Assembly: GCF_947507565.1 (NCBI RefSeq)
Contig: NC_089185.1
Coordinates: 124,001 to 188,000 of the forward strand
From: Oscarella lobularis
Taxonomy: Eukaryota > Porifera > Homoscleromorpha > Homosclerophorida > Oscarellidae
Direction of reading: 5' to 3'
DNA length: 64,000 nt
Part shown: one piece after another, positions 45,032 through 57,097 of the stretch
Position numbering within the stretch: position 1 is the stretch's first letter
How the letters are laid out: each line of letters starts with the position of its first letter
Position numbers and translations under genes: made by a program
The notes under the pieces: model-generated
Told to the model about the DNA's origin: nothing
Seen by the model: only the letters and a program-made list of their open reading frames with translations
The model's database searches: none

Positions 45032-47438
45032 ATGACGGACGCCATCGGCGAAATCATAGCCGAAGCGAAGAGCAGTGGTTTTACGACCATACCGAAACTA
45101 TCAGATCAAGGTTTGCATAGATTTCGAGCAAAGAAATTCGATCGAAACCTTTCGACAGATGTGAGCAGCGTCTGGGAAGTCGTATCTTCATATATCGAGC
45201 GTCAAATGAGCCAAAACAAAGCAAGGATAATCAATTCGACACACGAAAACCAGATTTGATCTATTTTCTCTTTGCATGGCGACAGGGAGTCCAAGTGCCG
45301 GGATTAGGCGTCTTCACCTTCTCTCAGCGCAAACTCAATATCGGAAACAATCGAACAATCGTCATTCAGCGGCCCGTCTTTCAACTGTCGGAAAAGTTCG
45401 CTCAGACGCACAAAGTCGAACACGCAAAGCAATATATATCCGGTCAAATTCCGGTCGTCTCGCTCAACTACTCGGCCCTGTCGATGGAAAGTCCATTCAG
45501 TCGCGACACGGTCGAACGATGCGTGCGCGAAGTGCTGCTCGCCTTGTCGCGCTGCGTCCAGAAAAATCGCACGGTCGAGTTCACCTTCGCCGGCATTGGT
45601 CGTCTCGCCGTTCGCGACTGCAAAGCCAAGATGAAATTCTTTAAAGAATTTATCACAAGCATGGACGGCACGGGCGGACATCTCATCAACGCTTTCGTAA
45701 TAAGTCTTATATATCGAGGGTCTATTGTGCTCTAATTCGATTTGGCGCAGTCTTCCAGCAGGGCATCGTCGATTGCCGCTGGCAACACGCCGCGCTCCCC
45801 GACAACCGTCGCTCTGCCGAAAATCGTCAAATCGCCGTCGTCGTCGCCACTTTCCCTCGACGGAACGAGGATGGAATCAAGACGATTGACGAGAAGCGCG
45901 GGCGATGGAATGCCGCCTATACCGGAAGGATCCATTGTGGCTCAAAACGAATCGTCGTCCGACGGCGGCGGCGACGACGACGATAATAATGCTGTCGAAA
46001 CTACCGACGTAGCCGTTGCGACGTCGCCGCCTCCCACGTCGCCGCAAAAGGCGAAGGAGAAGGAGGAGGAGGAAGCCGTCACGCCGGCGACGAGTCGACC
46101 GAATTCTTGCTCGCACGGTATGGCGGCTGGACAGGAATTATGCTACTTGTGTCATCAGCGTGAAATGAGGAACGTGCCTGTTTCTTTCGTCGAGGAGAGA
46201 CGTGCGAGGCAATTGTACGAGGATAGACTTCTTCAGCAATATCAACGGCAGAAGGATTCCCTTGCGCAGGCTAGAGAACAGGCACGTTAGCATCTAGCTC
46301 GCGGCACTCGCGTCCTATAACCCGTGAAATCTAGGCAAAAGAGACAAAGAATAGAGACATATGTCGCAAAATGGCTGGTTACAATTTCGAAGCAGGCGAA
46401 AATAGAAAGGTAAATCACTCTTCCCTCGATACGACTCTCTCTCTTCTTTGAACAGAGATCCAATGGTGAACGACCCGACGACAAATGGTTTCAGGTACAA
46501 CAGTCCCCTTGGTCATTTGTCTCTCTCTCCACGAGACTTTTAGAAGTCGTACGTCTTCGATAAGCGTCCGGCAACCGAACCACCCTACGCCAAGCAACTC
46601 AAATACTCGCAAGAACTCGAAATGCAAGTGAATGCTCGCAAGCACCTCCGAGAGAGTCTGAAAAAGGAGACGGATTTGCTGGAGAGATTGGAGCAAATTC
46701 AACTCGCAGAAGAGTAAGAAGCGAAAGACAAAAAAATTCAAAAATGCTTTCATGACGGTTGTCAAGGTTGGCAGCGAGTAGAGAAGTTTACCTCTCGCAA
46801 AAAGCGACGGCGAGTCATCAATATCAGAAAGCTCTCGAAGAACAGGTAGTGTGCTCATATGACACTGACTGAGTGCGATCCAGCGTCTCAACTTCTAGAT
46901 TCGCTGCAAGCCGCTTCCTCTTCCCGTCGCTCAGCCCGACTCGATTCAACCGATATTCGGCATACACGACATGACGGATCGAAAGATGCAGAAAAGGCGA
47001 GAAATTGCCGAGAGCGTGTTTCACGAACAGCTGCAGGTGGAACGAGAAAAAGACGAGGAAACGATCAAGAAACGACGCTGGGAACAAGAAGAGGAATTAA
47101 AAATGCTAAAGAGGAACAAAGAAGAGTAAGTCCGAGTTACCAAGCTCGCGGATTCGACGATTCGTTTGTTCAGACTCGTAGAAGACATGAAATTGCGTCA
47201 TCAAGAGCGGATACAGCAACGAAACGAGCTCGAACAATCGTGGGCTCATTTGGCCGCCGAAAAGAAAGCTCGCGACGTCGAAGAAGCCGAGCTAGAGAAA
47301 CAGGCGGGCGCGTTGCTTCATGAGCAATGCGACAAGTACCATCGATGCCGTCAGTGCAAGAGACGGCCGGAGAACGTGGGAAAGTCGAATGTTTTGAAGG
47401 AAACTCGCTTCATAGCCGGCGCCAAACTGATACTGTAA
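45032..47438 (+). CDS. CCDC81: Coiled-coil domain-containing protein 81 (HU-like domains)
   Basis: Centrosome/cilium-associated protein in vertebrates. The first exons carry two HU-like folds: VWEVVSSYIERQMSQNKGVQ, VPGLGVFTFSQRKLNIGNNR, IVIQRPVFQLSEKF, then PVVSLNYSALSMESPFSRDT, VEFTFAGIGRLAVRDCKAKM and KFFKEFITSMDGTGG. A Ser/Pro-rich linker precedes the Cys motif AGQELCYLCHQREMRNVPVS and coiled coil (EERRARQLYEDRLLQQYQRQ). Later exons: YVFDKRPATEPPYAKQLKY, LLERLEQIQLAEE, and the end EQCDKYHRCRQCKRRPENVG with FIAGAKLIL. This follows CCDC81 to its C-terminus, including the CRQCKRR cluster. Confidence 0.92.
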
Positions 47439-47819
47439 GGAGAGAGTGAACGAAAATCGGTGCGTTTGCATTACAGAGTATACATACATACGGTCTTGCG
47501 TTTAGTTGAATTGTCTCAGAAATAGATTTCTAAGCATTTTTCTCCGCGTATTTCTAGTTCTGCCGTCAGAAGCAAAAAAGGTTGCCAAAAAAAAAGAACG
47601 CTGCATGCAAAACTAACTTTAGCTCATTCTCTAGCACGGTTCATCACAGCGCAAAAAAATTAAGAACTCATTTGCCTAAAAGAACATAAAAGCTTTACTG
47701 TAGCCCAGCGTCTTTTTTTCTTCTGTAGCTGCACACGGCGCCCCATATTCGGCATCGCGGACCTCCCCTAATTGCGAAAAAATGAAAGCGTTGATCTCTT
47801 TTCACTACGCTCTCATTTC
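47439..47819. other. Gap between the stops of CCDC81 and MAP3K5
   Basis: About 380 bp with no supported exon. It is A/T-rich with A-runs near 47570-47600 and probably holds both 3' UTRs. Confidence 0.5.
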
Positions 47820-50800
47820 TTACTTCAAACGCAAGTGAACCAAGTCTTCATACGTAATAAAATTGAGCACGTCGTTAAGAGAGTACTCTTCGTCGACGAA
47901 CTAATTATTCAAAAAAATTAGACGACAGAAACTCGCACACGCGGTCCCCGCGCCACCTTTTGCGTCACTTCACGCGATAGATCAAGGTCTTGCAGCCATT
48001 GTACGAGTTGAGAATCGGGCAAAGAGCTCGCTTTCTCCCCTTCTACAAGACAACCCCCCTACGTTCCGTCAGGCAATCTAGAATTACATTTGATGATACC
48101 TTCTGCTGACATAGTTGTTGGAGAACTAGAAATAAGCGCTGCCACGCGAAAATCACATTGTTTATCAATTAGGTACCTCTGTTCGGCAAGCAGTCGCTTC
48201 TGCCCAGCCAAATTAGCGTGCAACTGCTGCTTCAAAGTCTTGTGCACATCAATTAACTCCTTCATTAATCTTAGAGAGATTCATAAGTGTTTCAATCAAG
48301 AAAACAACGCCATTACCTCAAATTCTCATCAGTCGCACATTCAAGTTCGTCTCGAAGCGCACCGATACCAACGTCGTCGTCGTCGTCGTCGTCACCGTCG
48401 TCGTCGTCGTCGTCGTCACGATCGTCGCTCTTCGTTTTCTTCTTCGTCTTCTTCCTTTTCCGCGATGTTTTCGTTTCGGGAACTTTAATGGTCAAATCGA
48501 CCAAACCGTCGTCGGTGTACGACATCGTTTCGACGGTGCTGTCCGTATCGTCGGGCGACAAAAGGCGCAACGCCTTGTTGATCGCCTCCTTCACTAAATT
48601 ATCTATAGCGAAGATGTGATGCGGTTTGATTCCGCGTTGTTTCAGCCCTTCGCTGGCCACTTCTTGAAAAACGACCAGAGCCAGATTAAGTCCGTTTGCC
48701 GCAACGCTGTTGCCTTGAAACTCGTCCATTAATTGCTCTATATAGACATCAAGGCTACACATTTCGAAATAGAATTGCATACGTATCGTGCTCTTCATCT
48801 CTTTCTCCTTTCCATCTTCAAAATACGATTTAAAAGCGTTCTGCAGTTGAAGGAGTTTTTCCTTAGCGAAAGGACAGCGTCCTCTGGAGTTCTGCGCTAT
48901 TCTTTGCTCCCACCGCGAGCACGTCTAGAAGAAGAAGAAAAAAAATCGAAGTAGAATAATAATCAAAAGAAGAAACGGCGCACTTTGTCTTTGTCTTCGG
49001 TAAGCATCGAAGTGAGCTGAGCTTTTCTTCGAGTGTGACTCTGCAGTCGCTCGAACGGATCTGACGTCGCTTCGTCCGATATCGAACCGGGGACAAAAAT
49101 CGACGAACTCGTCGAAGACGTGTCCGATGAACTACGATTTCAAAATTTACGCCGTAGCATGGCAATCACTATCGAAGCTTACGTGAACGAGTCAGTCACA
49201 GTGGCGCTACCCTGAGTGAATCCCCGCTTGCGAGGTCTGAGAAAAAAATACAGAAAGAGTGTCCCTCCTGCATGGTGAGACTTACGGTGGCGATAGAGTA
49301 CGTCCTTCTTCATTAGGAGCTAAGGAGTCTCGAGTACGGTTTATGTACTCTATGTGTCATGTATAAAGCGTACTGGATAGACTTCTAATTTTGCTAAACT
49401 GAAGGGCGAAAGGCTGTTGTTTGGTAGCGCTCTTCTTGCGTTTCTTTTTGACGAGGAGAAATGGGTGTTTCAGTAATTCTGCGGCCGAGGCGCGCTTCAC
49501 CGGATCCGGTTCAAAGCAACTGCGCGCGCGCGGGGTCAAATTTCAATCAAAACCGTTTTCTTTCGCGTCGATATTTTACGTACCGCTTGAGAAAATCTTC
49601 AGCGACGTCTGTCATTTCTTTGGGAATTTCCGGATGCGCTTTGAACATTCCAACTCGAAACAGAGCAGCTTGAGGTGTGCCAAGCTAAACGGGGCATCAA
49701 ACACGTGCAAAGAGGAGCATCAAGGATAATTTTACTTGCCTCGTGAAAAGGAGGTAACCCGGTCGCCATTTCAATCACAGTACAACCCAGAGACCAAATG
49801 TCAGCCTATCCAAATTAATTAATTATTTAACTAATTATTTAATTCGTACCTTCATGCCATATCCTCTCTGTCCAGCATCAATAACCTCCGGAGCCATAAA
49901 CTGCATCGTCCCTATTCAATTTCAGCATAAAAATCGTGAAACGAATTTACTGTAACTTGCCGGCAAACGACGCGCTGTTCGGATTGATTCCCGCCAGTCG
50001 TTTTGACGTGCCGAAATCAGATATTTTAAGTACGCCGCTGTAGGTATTGACCAAGACATTATCCCCTACGAGGAAAGATCCCAAACCCCATAAATACCAA
50101 AAACGACGTCTAGTCTAGAAAAAAAACCTTTAATGTCTCTATGAACAATTTTTTGATCGTGCTAAAGAAGCAAAGTCGAGTTAATTAAGAAGTCAATTCT
50201 GAGAAGGATCGTTTACCAAATATTTGAGACCCTGCACAATCTGTCTCGTGTAGTGTCGCATCGTCTGTTCGTCATTCTTCAAAGGCCCCCAATGCTTTCT
50301 CAGTAAACTCGAAAGACTTCCTACACGGAAAAAAAGAACATAAATAAATAAATAAATGAGTCATCACTCTTCAAAAAAAAAGCGTCACCTCCAGGAACTT
50401 GCTCCATAAAAATCTTAAAAAATCCTTCTTCGCTGCGAGACCCAAGGTACTGAACAATATTCTCATGTCGCAGCTGACGATGCAAACGAATCTCTTCGTG
50501 AAGCGGTTGAACGTTGCTGAGAGAGAATTTCTTAGCCTTTCTCCCCTTTCCCCCTCGCATTACGCGTACCTGGAATCTTTCTCCGGTACTTCTTTAATTG
50601 CCAATCGCTGCTTCGTCGCCACGTGAAATCCCGAATAGACGACGCCGTATGTGCCTCTACCGAGAACCATACGCTCTTCCGTAACCTCGTCGGATTCGTA
50701 TTGAAACTAGAGAACAAAACGTGCAGTTGCTTAGGCGAACTTTGTCTCCTATTTCACCTCAAATTCCGTCTCGTGTTCCAACTCTTCCTGATCGGCCGGC

Positions 50801-53500
50801 GATCGTTCGAGCAGCTTTAGGACGAGTTCAAAGCATCTGGAATAGAAGGGTCACACACAAAGGCTTGCCTCTCCGTTTTCCCCCCCAACCTCTGTCTCAA
50901 TCGCTTCGACGGAAAATAGACTTGAAAGTCGTCCGAATTCTCTTGCACGTACAAAAACAGGCATCGATCTTCCCTCTTGTACAGACTAATGAATATAAGA
51001 GGAGATTAATACGGAGACGAAGAGGCGTCGTCACCGGACCTGATGTTCTTGATGGATTCGGCGGAAAAATGCCAGTCGTGCCGCGCCTAGGCGAACAGAT
51101 GTCAAACAAAGTGTAGCAGCGTCATCGACGTCCTGTTTTAGGCCAAAAAAAGCGACCAGACAGGACCCGGGACAATATGCAACAAGTCTGAGGCTCGAAG
51201 GAAGTGTCTGACACCCTTCCCACACACAACAGAAGTCGTGCAACGACAAACACCCCCCAGTGTACCCACCTTTTCCAAATTCTCAGGCCACGTCGTATGG
51301 CAAAGTTGAACAGACTAAAAAAAGAATGACGTCATTGCATTGTCAGGCAATAAAGTGCTACAAGATTTGGTCTCGTTATTGGATCCACAAATAGATCTCT
51401 TAGACACTATTTGTTTCTAAAACAATCACGTTCATTCTAATAGGGAACTCCCTCTTCTCCCCTGGCTTCTTGCCACCACCACACAAACCGATCATTTTTT
51501 CCCCCTTGGGGCTCTACTAAAACGGTTCCTCTAAAAATATCGACCGCCACCCGCAAAGTCGTTTAAACAGCCGAAACGACGTTGTGTTGCCCCAAAGCCC
51601 GGGGCGAGAATTACTCACCTTGTCTTCCAGCGTGACTTTAAACGAACTAGGTAGGTACACTTTCGTTGGCTCAAGAACAAGAACCTGAAAAAAAAAACTA
51701 GAAAAAGAACAGTCAAGCTGTTGCGTCATTTTACCGGAAATCGAAAATCGTCGCAATCCCCTTCTTTCGACGACTCCGTAAAGAAGTCGAGCCAAAATTC
51801 AAACCCCTTAATTTATTAGGATAGCGTGGGGGTGCGCATAAAAAGAATCTCGCATCAGCCTACTGCTTGCTCCATAGTAGTAACGTTCGTCTCCTCCCGT
51901 TTTCTCGCCTTATTTATGAGCTTAATGTTATTAAGTGTCGTATCAATGCACCTTAAGTCAATCAGCAATAGAACAAGGGCGTGTACACACAAGACACCAA
52001 GTTCACCATGGCTGAGGATTTAGCTTGAACATGCATTCGGCCGCAGCGCACGCTTTTCCGTAATCGTCCGAAAGAACGGAAATCTCAAAATACGTCGCCA
52101 CGTCCCAATAGTCGGACAGACGCTCCAAACTGCCCTTTCGACCCAATAGATTATGAAGAGTATTTACTAGCAATAACGATTTCATTTCCCTAAATAATAT
52201 ACATACGTCTCTCTCCTTACTTATCGTCTGTAGTTCTCTTGATTTGGAAAACTGGTCTCCGTGCACTACTAAGAGCGTCGCTAGATTGATGCCGGCGTAG
52301 ATGTTTGGCTGCACTTCGAATCCTTTTCGATACCATTGAATAGCCTTCGCTAGCCAATCCTTTTCCTTGTAGTTGGACTCGGTGAACTTGTCCTTGTAAA
52401 TGCGTCCGCACAAGCAAAGCATATCCGTCACTTGATTCTCCTTTTTCTGCAAGACCTGAAATAAGAGAGAATTAATTGTGCAGGGCGACGAAGCGACGTT
52501 GAAAACGTTGCTATACGTTATTCAGAACTTCCAAGGCTTTGTCTCTGTCTCCCGCTCTTTGCCTCCTACACACAAAAAAAGAATAATAAAATAAATTCTT
52601 CTAATTAAATGCGCAGACCTATTGAGTGCAAAAGCATAATGCTGTTGAATAGCCGGCTTGGTCTTTTGTTCGTCTTCGGGCAGTTTTTCCACCAAACGAA
52701 CCATAGCGTCATAATCCTTAAAATTCCGTGAAAAATAGAGAAAAAAGATAACGATTTCCACTAACCTTGATATCTCTATAGGTCAGCAACAATTGTACGA
52801 TAGTATCACAAGAATAAAGACGCGGATCCTCGTCGATCATTCCCTGCAACTTTTTCAATTCCTAAACTCCAGATAATCAAGAAAAAGAGAGAGAGAGAAA
52901 AAAAGCGAAAAGACGAACTTCCTTCAAAGCGTCGCCCTGCATCGTCTCTCTCGCCTTACGCAACGAATTCAAGAAAAACTCCTTATTCTTCTTTCGACTC
53001 GTCACGTCCATAGCCTGCAAGAGTCTCCGCAATCGTTTCGAGAGCGGAATCCCGGACGGCGTCCCGTTGCCGCTCGTGCCGTCGCCTCCGGGCGACGACG
53101 ATTGAAAATCGGTTGCAATGCACGTATCCTTCACGCAGCGATAAGGCACGAAGTTATGCGACGTCGACGCGATTTTTAAAAGGTCTAATGTCTCTTCGGG
53201 ATCGCGATCGTGGAAAACGATGACGTTGTGCGTCATGTCGAAGCTCTCGCGAACGCCCAGTTGATAGAAAAGCGACGCGCGATGCTCGCTTTCCGATAGA
53301 TCGGCGATTACGACGTCGGCGTTGTAGAATTGATCGAGTGACGCCGTTTTGCCTTCGTTTAGCGAGTCGAAAGGGAGCCTTTGCACGACGACTTTAACCG
53401 AGAGGTCCTTCGACGCCAGCTGCAAGGCGCAGTAAGCGCATTTCGCTTCGTCCGAGTCCGCATGGACGGACAGAATCGTCATTTTGCCCGACTTTTCCAT
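47820..53500 (-). CDS. MAP3K5: Mitogen-activated protein kinase kinase kinase, ASK family
   Basis: Stress-activated MAP3K. ATG 53500: [60 protein letters not shown] (thioredoxin-binding N-domain), then a TPR-like regulatory part ([32 protein letters not shown]). The PH-like segment [20 protein letters not shown] precedes the kinase: [14 protein letters not shown] (Gly loop), [11 protein letters not shown] (Lys), [34 protein letters not shown] (catalytic loop), [34 protein letters not shown]. After a linker come a coiled coil and Asp-rich tract, then the SAM-like end [19 protein letters not shown]. It could equally represent the ancestor of MAP3K5, 6 and 15. Confidence 0.93.
48371..48416. repeat. 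GTC/GAC triplet repeat encoding an Asp tract
   Basis: Imperfect triplet run in a MAP3K5 exon. On the minus strand it encodes runs of six to eight aspartates broken by a glycine, between the lysine-rich and coiled-coil parts of the C-terminal region. Confidence 0.9.
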
Positions 53501-53544
53501 ATCGTCTCCGGGACGTCGGTGGACCCCCGGACAAAAATATCTAA
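53501..53544. promoter_or_regulatory. Bidirectional promoter region, MAP3K5 and CWC27
   Basis: Just 44 bp separate the two opposed ATG codons, so transcription start sites must overlap or lie inside the partner's transcribed region. Confidence 0.55.
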
Positions 53545-56199
53545 TGAGCAGTATCTACATTCAAGAACCGCCAACAAATGGCAAGGCAAGCGTTCACGAG
53601 AGCAAACGACTTCGAAAAAGGAGTCGCCATACGTGTAGGTTCTTCTCTATACGAGCTGCGGCGAAATCGAAATCGAACTCTGGTCGAAAGAGACGCCGAA
53701 AGCGTGTCGCAATTTCATTCAGCTCTGTCTCGAAAGCTACTACGACGAAACGATTTTTCATCGCATCGTACCGGGATTTGTCGTTCAGGGAGGCGATCCC
53801 ACGGGAACGGGAGAAGGTACGTCGTTTCTAAAACCGAAAATTTCGCGGTTTTCGTGTATACGAGAAAGCGCGCGCTATTTAATTAATAAATACCGCGAAA
53901 TCGTGAAATTGTCGGGTACGTAACGCGCGCTAACGATCTTTCAGGAGGAGAATCGATTTACGGTGAACCATTCAAAGTAGGCGTGGTAGAAATGACTTGT
54001 GCTTGTTCCTATGTCTGTCTCTCTTCTCATTGAGGATGAATATCATCAACGTCTTCGCTTCAGTCATCGTGGCCTCGTCGCTATGGCCAGTTCGGAGTCA
54101 TGTGACAATGCAAGTCAATTCTTCTTCACTCTCGACAGAGCCGACGAATTGAATGGGCGGCACACGCTCTTCGGCAAGGCAAGAGATCACTACAGTACAT
54201 TAAATTTTCTATTTTTCTATTCTCCTGCCACTGCACACCAGGTTGTGGGACCAACTGTCTTCAATATGCTTCGACTCGCTGATAGAGAGATAGGCGAAAA
54301 TGACAGGCCTCTGGAGCCACCTCGAATCATAAAAACGGAGGTAGGATTATCTCCTCTCTGCGTCTCTATCTCGTTTTAGATCTTAGCAAATCCGTTTGAT
54401 GATATCGTGCCTCGCGAGACGTCGAGTCTCGCGACTGCTACCGCCTCCGACGAATTTGTCAAACAGAGCAAATCCAAGGCAACGAAGTAAACAATAAACA
54501 ATAGACACTCTAAATCCGTCAGACGGATAATCTCCGAATTCTATTATTTGCTGGCGCCGGACAGGAATTTCAGCTTGCTCTCTTTCGGTGACGAAGCCGA
54601 GGAAGACGACGAAGAGTCGACCGCTTTATCGACGGTTCAAAAAATCAAGTCGAGTCACGACGTTCTGACCGACGATCCGAAATTGAGCGCCGAACCGGCA
54701 GTCGACGATACAAAGTAAGTGAATCGTCGCGACATTTGTTCCAACTATCAGCTGACTTTCATCTACTCAGTCTTCATGAAGAAGCTTCTAATGAGGCAAG
54801 TGAATCCTCTTCTCGCCTCTCTCATTGTCCGAGAGAGCGAGAGACGACTTAATAATGATCACTTCCCCTTCGCTTCCTCGCTTCTCTCGCGAGACAAAAA
54901 CAATTGCAAAGCCCACTGAACTTTCCTAAGTACATTAGTAAGGCAACAGGATTGGGGTCCCCCTCCCCTCTCCCCTAGCTGTTGACTGTCGCTCTTCTTC
55001 GGGGCTTCCCTCAGGCGGCGAGCGGTATTCCTTGTCTTCTCAACTTACGAGCTCCTTTGACTATGTATACACGCACGTGTCGCCGACCGTGTAGGCTACG
55101 TGTGCGTCGTGTGCGTCGCGGGGTTCAACCGCACGTCTATGTCGGCCATTTGTTAAGTAAACGTGCGGTAATTCTCTGTTTATCGAGTAAGACGAAACGG
55201 TGCCCGCGCGCGCGCTCGTCATTCAATCAGGGACTCGTGCTAGTTCAATTGAGAATAGAGAGATGACCGACGTGCGACGGGCAACGGGGAGGGGCACGGC
55301 GAATTGTTTAGGCCTCTCGCCGCGCGAAAATTCGATGTCCTCGCTCCTCCCGTAGTCACGACGAGCATATGCAATAGTTCGCTGATTGGGTTCCATCGTC
55401 TTTCAATCAGGGTCGCGAAAGCAGAGATGGAAATAGGAAAAGGAGATTTGTTTCGTCGATTGACGGCACGCTTGCTGATATGAATTATCGCGAGGCGAAG
55501 AGAAAAGCCAAGAGGTGCGCTCTACTGTAACAGTAGCCGCGCGCACTGCCGCAGGCAAAATTAATGCATCTGGTTCGATCGCGTCTAGAGACGAACTGAA
55601 AAAGGAGTCTCGCGAACTGATGCGAGAAATTCGACAGGCGAAAAAGGAGAAGGAAGAGGAAGAGCGAAGGAAAACGATGCTCCAAGAGGAGGCGGAAGCG
55701 CGGGAAAAAGAAGAAGGGCCTCTCGCCGACTTTCGTCGAGAACGCAACGCTCTCATTTCTCAGGCGAAATCCCACAAGTCCGAGGGGCGAGAAGACGTGA
55801 GTGGTCGTCGTCTCGCTAATTCGTTTCGCGGCCCAGTCATTGTATATACGGTACACAATTTGTTATAGAAGAGAGCCATGCTCGCTCGATTCCGAGAAAA
55901 ATTAGCGAAAACTCGTTTGGAAAGGGAGGAGAATGCAAACGAAAAGAGCAGAGGCGACGAGACTGACGATTGGTATGCATTAGGGGCGGTGGCGGCGGCG
56001 GCGACGACGACGACGACGATAAGTTCTGTGATTTTTCTACAGGATGGGACACTCTCTCGTCGACGAGGAAAAGAGAATAGTCCTGGCTAAGGATGCGGCG
56101 GTCGTCAACGAGGATACGTTCGACATTTTTGATCCCCGCAATCCCATCAATATGCGTCGGCGGGGAGCTGATAAAGCAGCGCAAAAGAAGAAAAAATAG
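53545..56199 (+). CDS. CWC27: Spliceosome-associated protein CWC27 (cyclophilin family)
   Basis: Cyclophilin-like component of the activated spliceosome. MSSIYIQEPPTNGK, then EIEIELWSKETPKACRNFIQ, LCLESYYDETIFHRIVPGFV, VQGGDPTGTGEGGESIYGEP, FKDEYHQRLRFSHRGLVAMA, SQFFFTLDRADELNGRHTLF and VGPTVFNMLRLADREIGEND, ILANPFDDIVPRE, NFSLLSFGDEAEEDDEE, SSHDVLTDDPKLSAEP. After an intron of about 800 nt come coiled-coil exons (RDELKKESRELMREIRQAKK) and the end DDWMGHSLVDEEKR, DTFDIFDPRNPINMRRRG with a Lys-rich tail. A Glu or similar replaces the catalytic Trp region in many CWC27 proteins, so isomerase activity is doubtful (family knowledge). Confidence 0.95.
55986..56019. repeat. GGC/GAC triplet run in the last CWC27 intron
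   Basis: A run of GGC and GAC triplets sits wholly within the intron between DDW and the final exon, so it is noncoding unless the intron is retained. Confidence 0.85.
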
Positions 56200-57097
56200 T
56201 GACAATAGAGCGGCGGGGGGGCACGATGAATTTCTTAATGAAAAAGTGGCTTACATAGAGAGACTTGTAGAGATAGCTATCGTGTCGGCGGCCTCCTGTC
56301 TTAGTCAAAAGTCCAATTTCCGGAAGACGTCACGAGCGCGTCGCTGTACCGCCGCCGCCGCCGCTACCACCGCCTACCGTATCGCAAACGCCCGCCTGAA
56401 TTTTTTCACTTGACCACACATCAAGCGGATCTCTTTCGGTAGTACGAGACGCCAATAAGGAGGGTCTCTCTCTCTACCATGTAGGCACGTAATAACAATA
56501 ATATAAACAGGCGAACTAATTGGACTGTCGTTAGTCGCGCGCGGCGTGCGGGCGGGCGGAAAAGTGAGCTCAGCTTTTTGCGGCAGTCGCAAGCTAAATT
56601 TGACACTTTTGAAAATACTGGCCTGTTTGATTTAGCTGGCGGTCGGAAATGACTCACCTTGGTCGGCTTCGATTCCGTGCCGCAGAGACCCGACTTTTGG
56701 CCGTCCCACATGCGTCACCAATCTACTACAAACACCCACTAGGTCGGTTTCCACCAGAGAAATTAGCAAGCCCGACTGGAAGCTAATTGCATCTTCTCAG
56801 TGGAAGCGGTTCCGGAACGCAAATGCTTTATCAGCGCCTTCGACGCCCGCTGCGGCTCAGTCGACGCAGAGCGTCCAAGAGAGGAGAGACGAAAGCGTGT
56901 TGTGAGCATTCCGGTGGGAATAAAAGGTGCGCTCATAGAGGCGGCTTTCGTGCCGCATCTCCTAATACGGTCTGCGCCTATTCGCGCCAATTTCTCACGC
57001 TGAGAATCGGGCGGAGTCCCCGGGCCATCTCACGCACGACCAACGAAGCACGAAACCAATTTTTGTTTGCTTTTTCCCCCAGGTCACTGCCATTGAA
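56200..57097. other. Intergenic region upstream of NOTUM
   Basis: About 900 bp without a gene I can support. It contains a short CCG run (56349-56374) and scattered ORFs of biased composition without recognisable motifs. Its 3' part (about 56780-57097) may be NOTUM 5' UTR, because a CAG acceptor-like site with a pyrimidine tract occurs near 56800. Confidence 0.4.

Noticed and set aside
45877-46116. Arg-rich minus-strand frame in the CCDC81 linker
   Set aside because: Mirror of the Ser/Pro/Asp-rich CCDC81 exon.
54982-55266. 94-codon open frame inside the CWC27 intron
   Set aside because: No family motif, and composition shaped by CpG-rich sequence; kept only as part of the large-intron finding.
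56421-56711. 96-codon minus-strand frame between CWC27 and NOTUM
   Set aside because: No recognisable motif or splice support.
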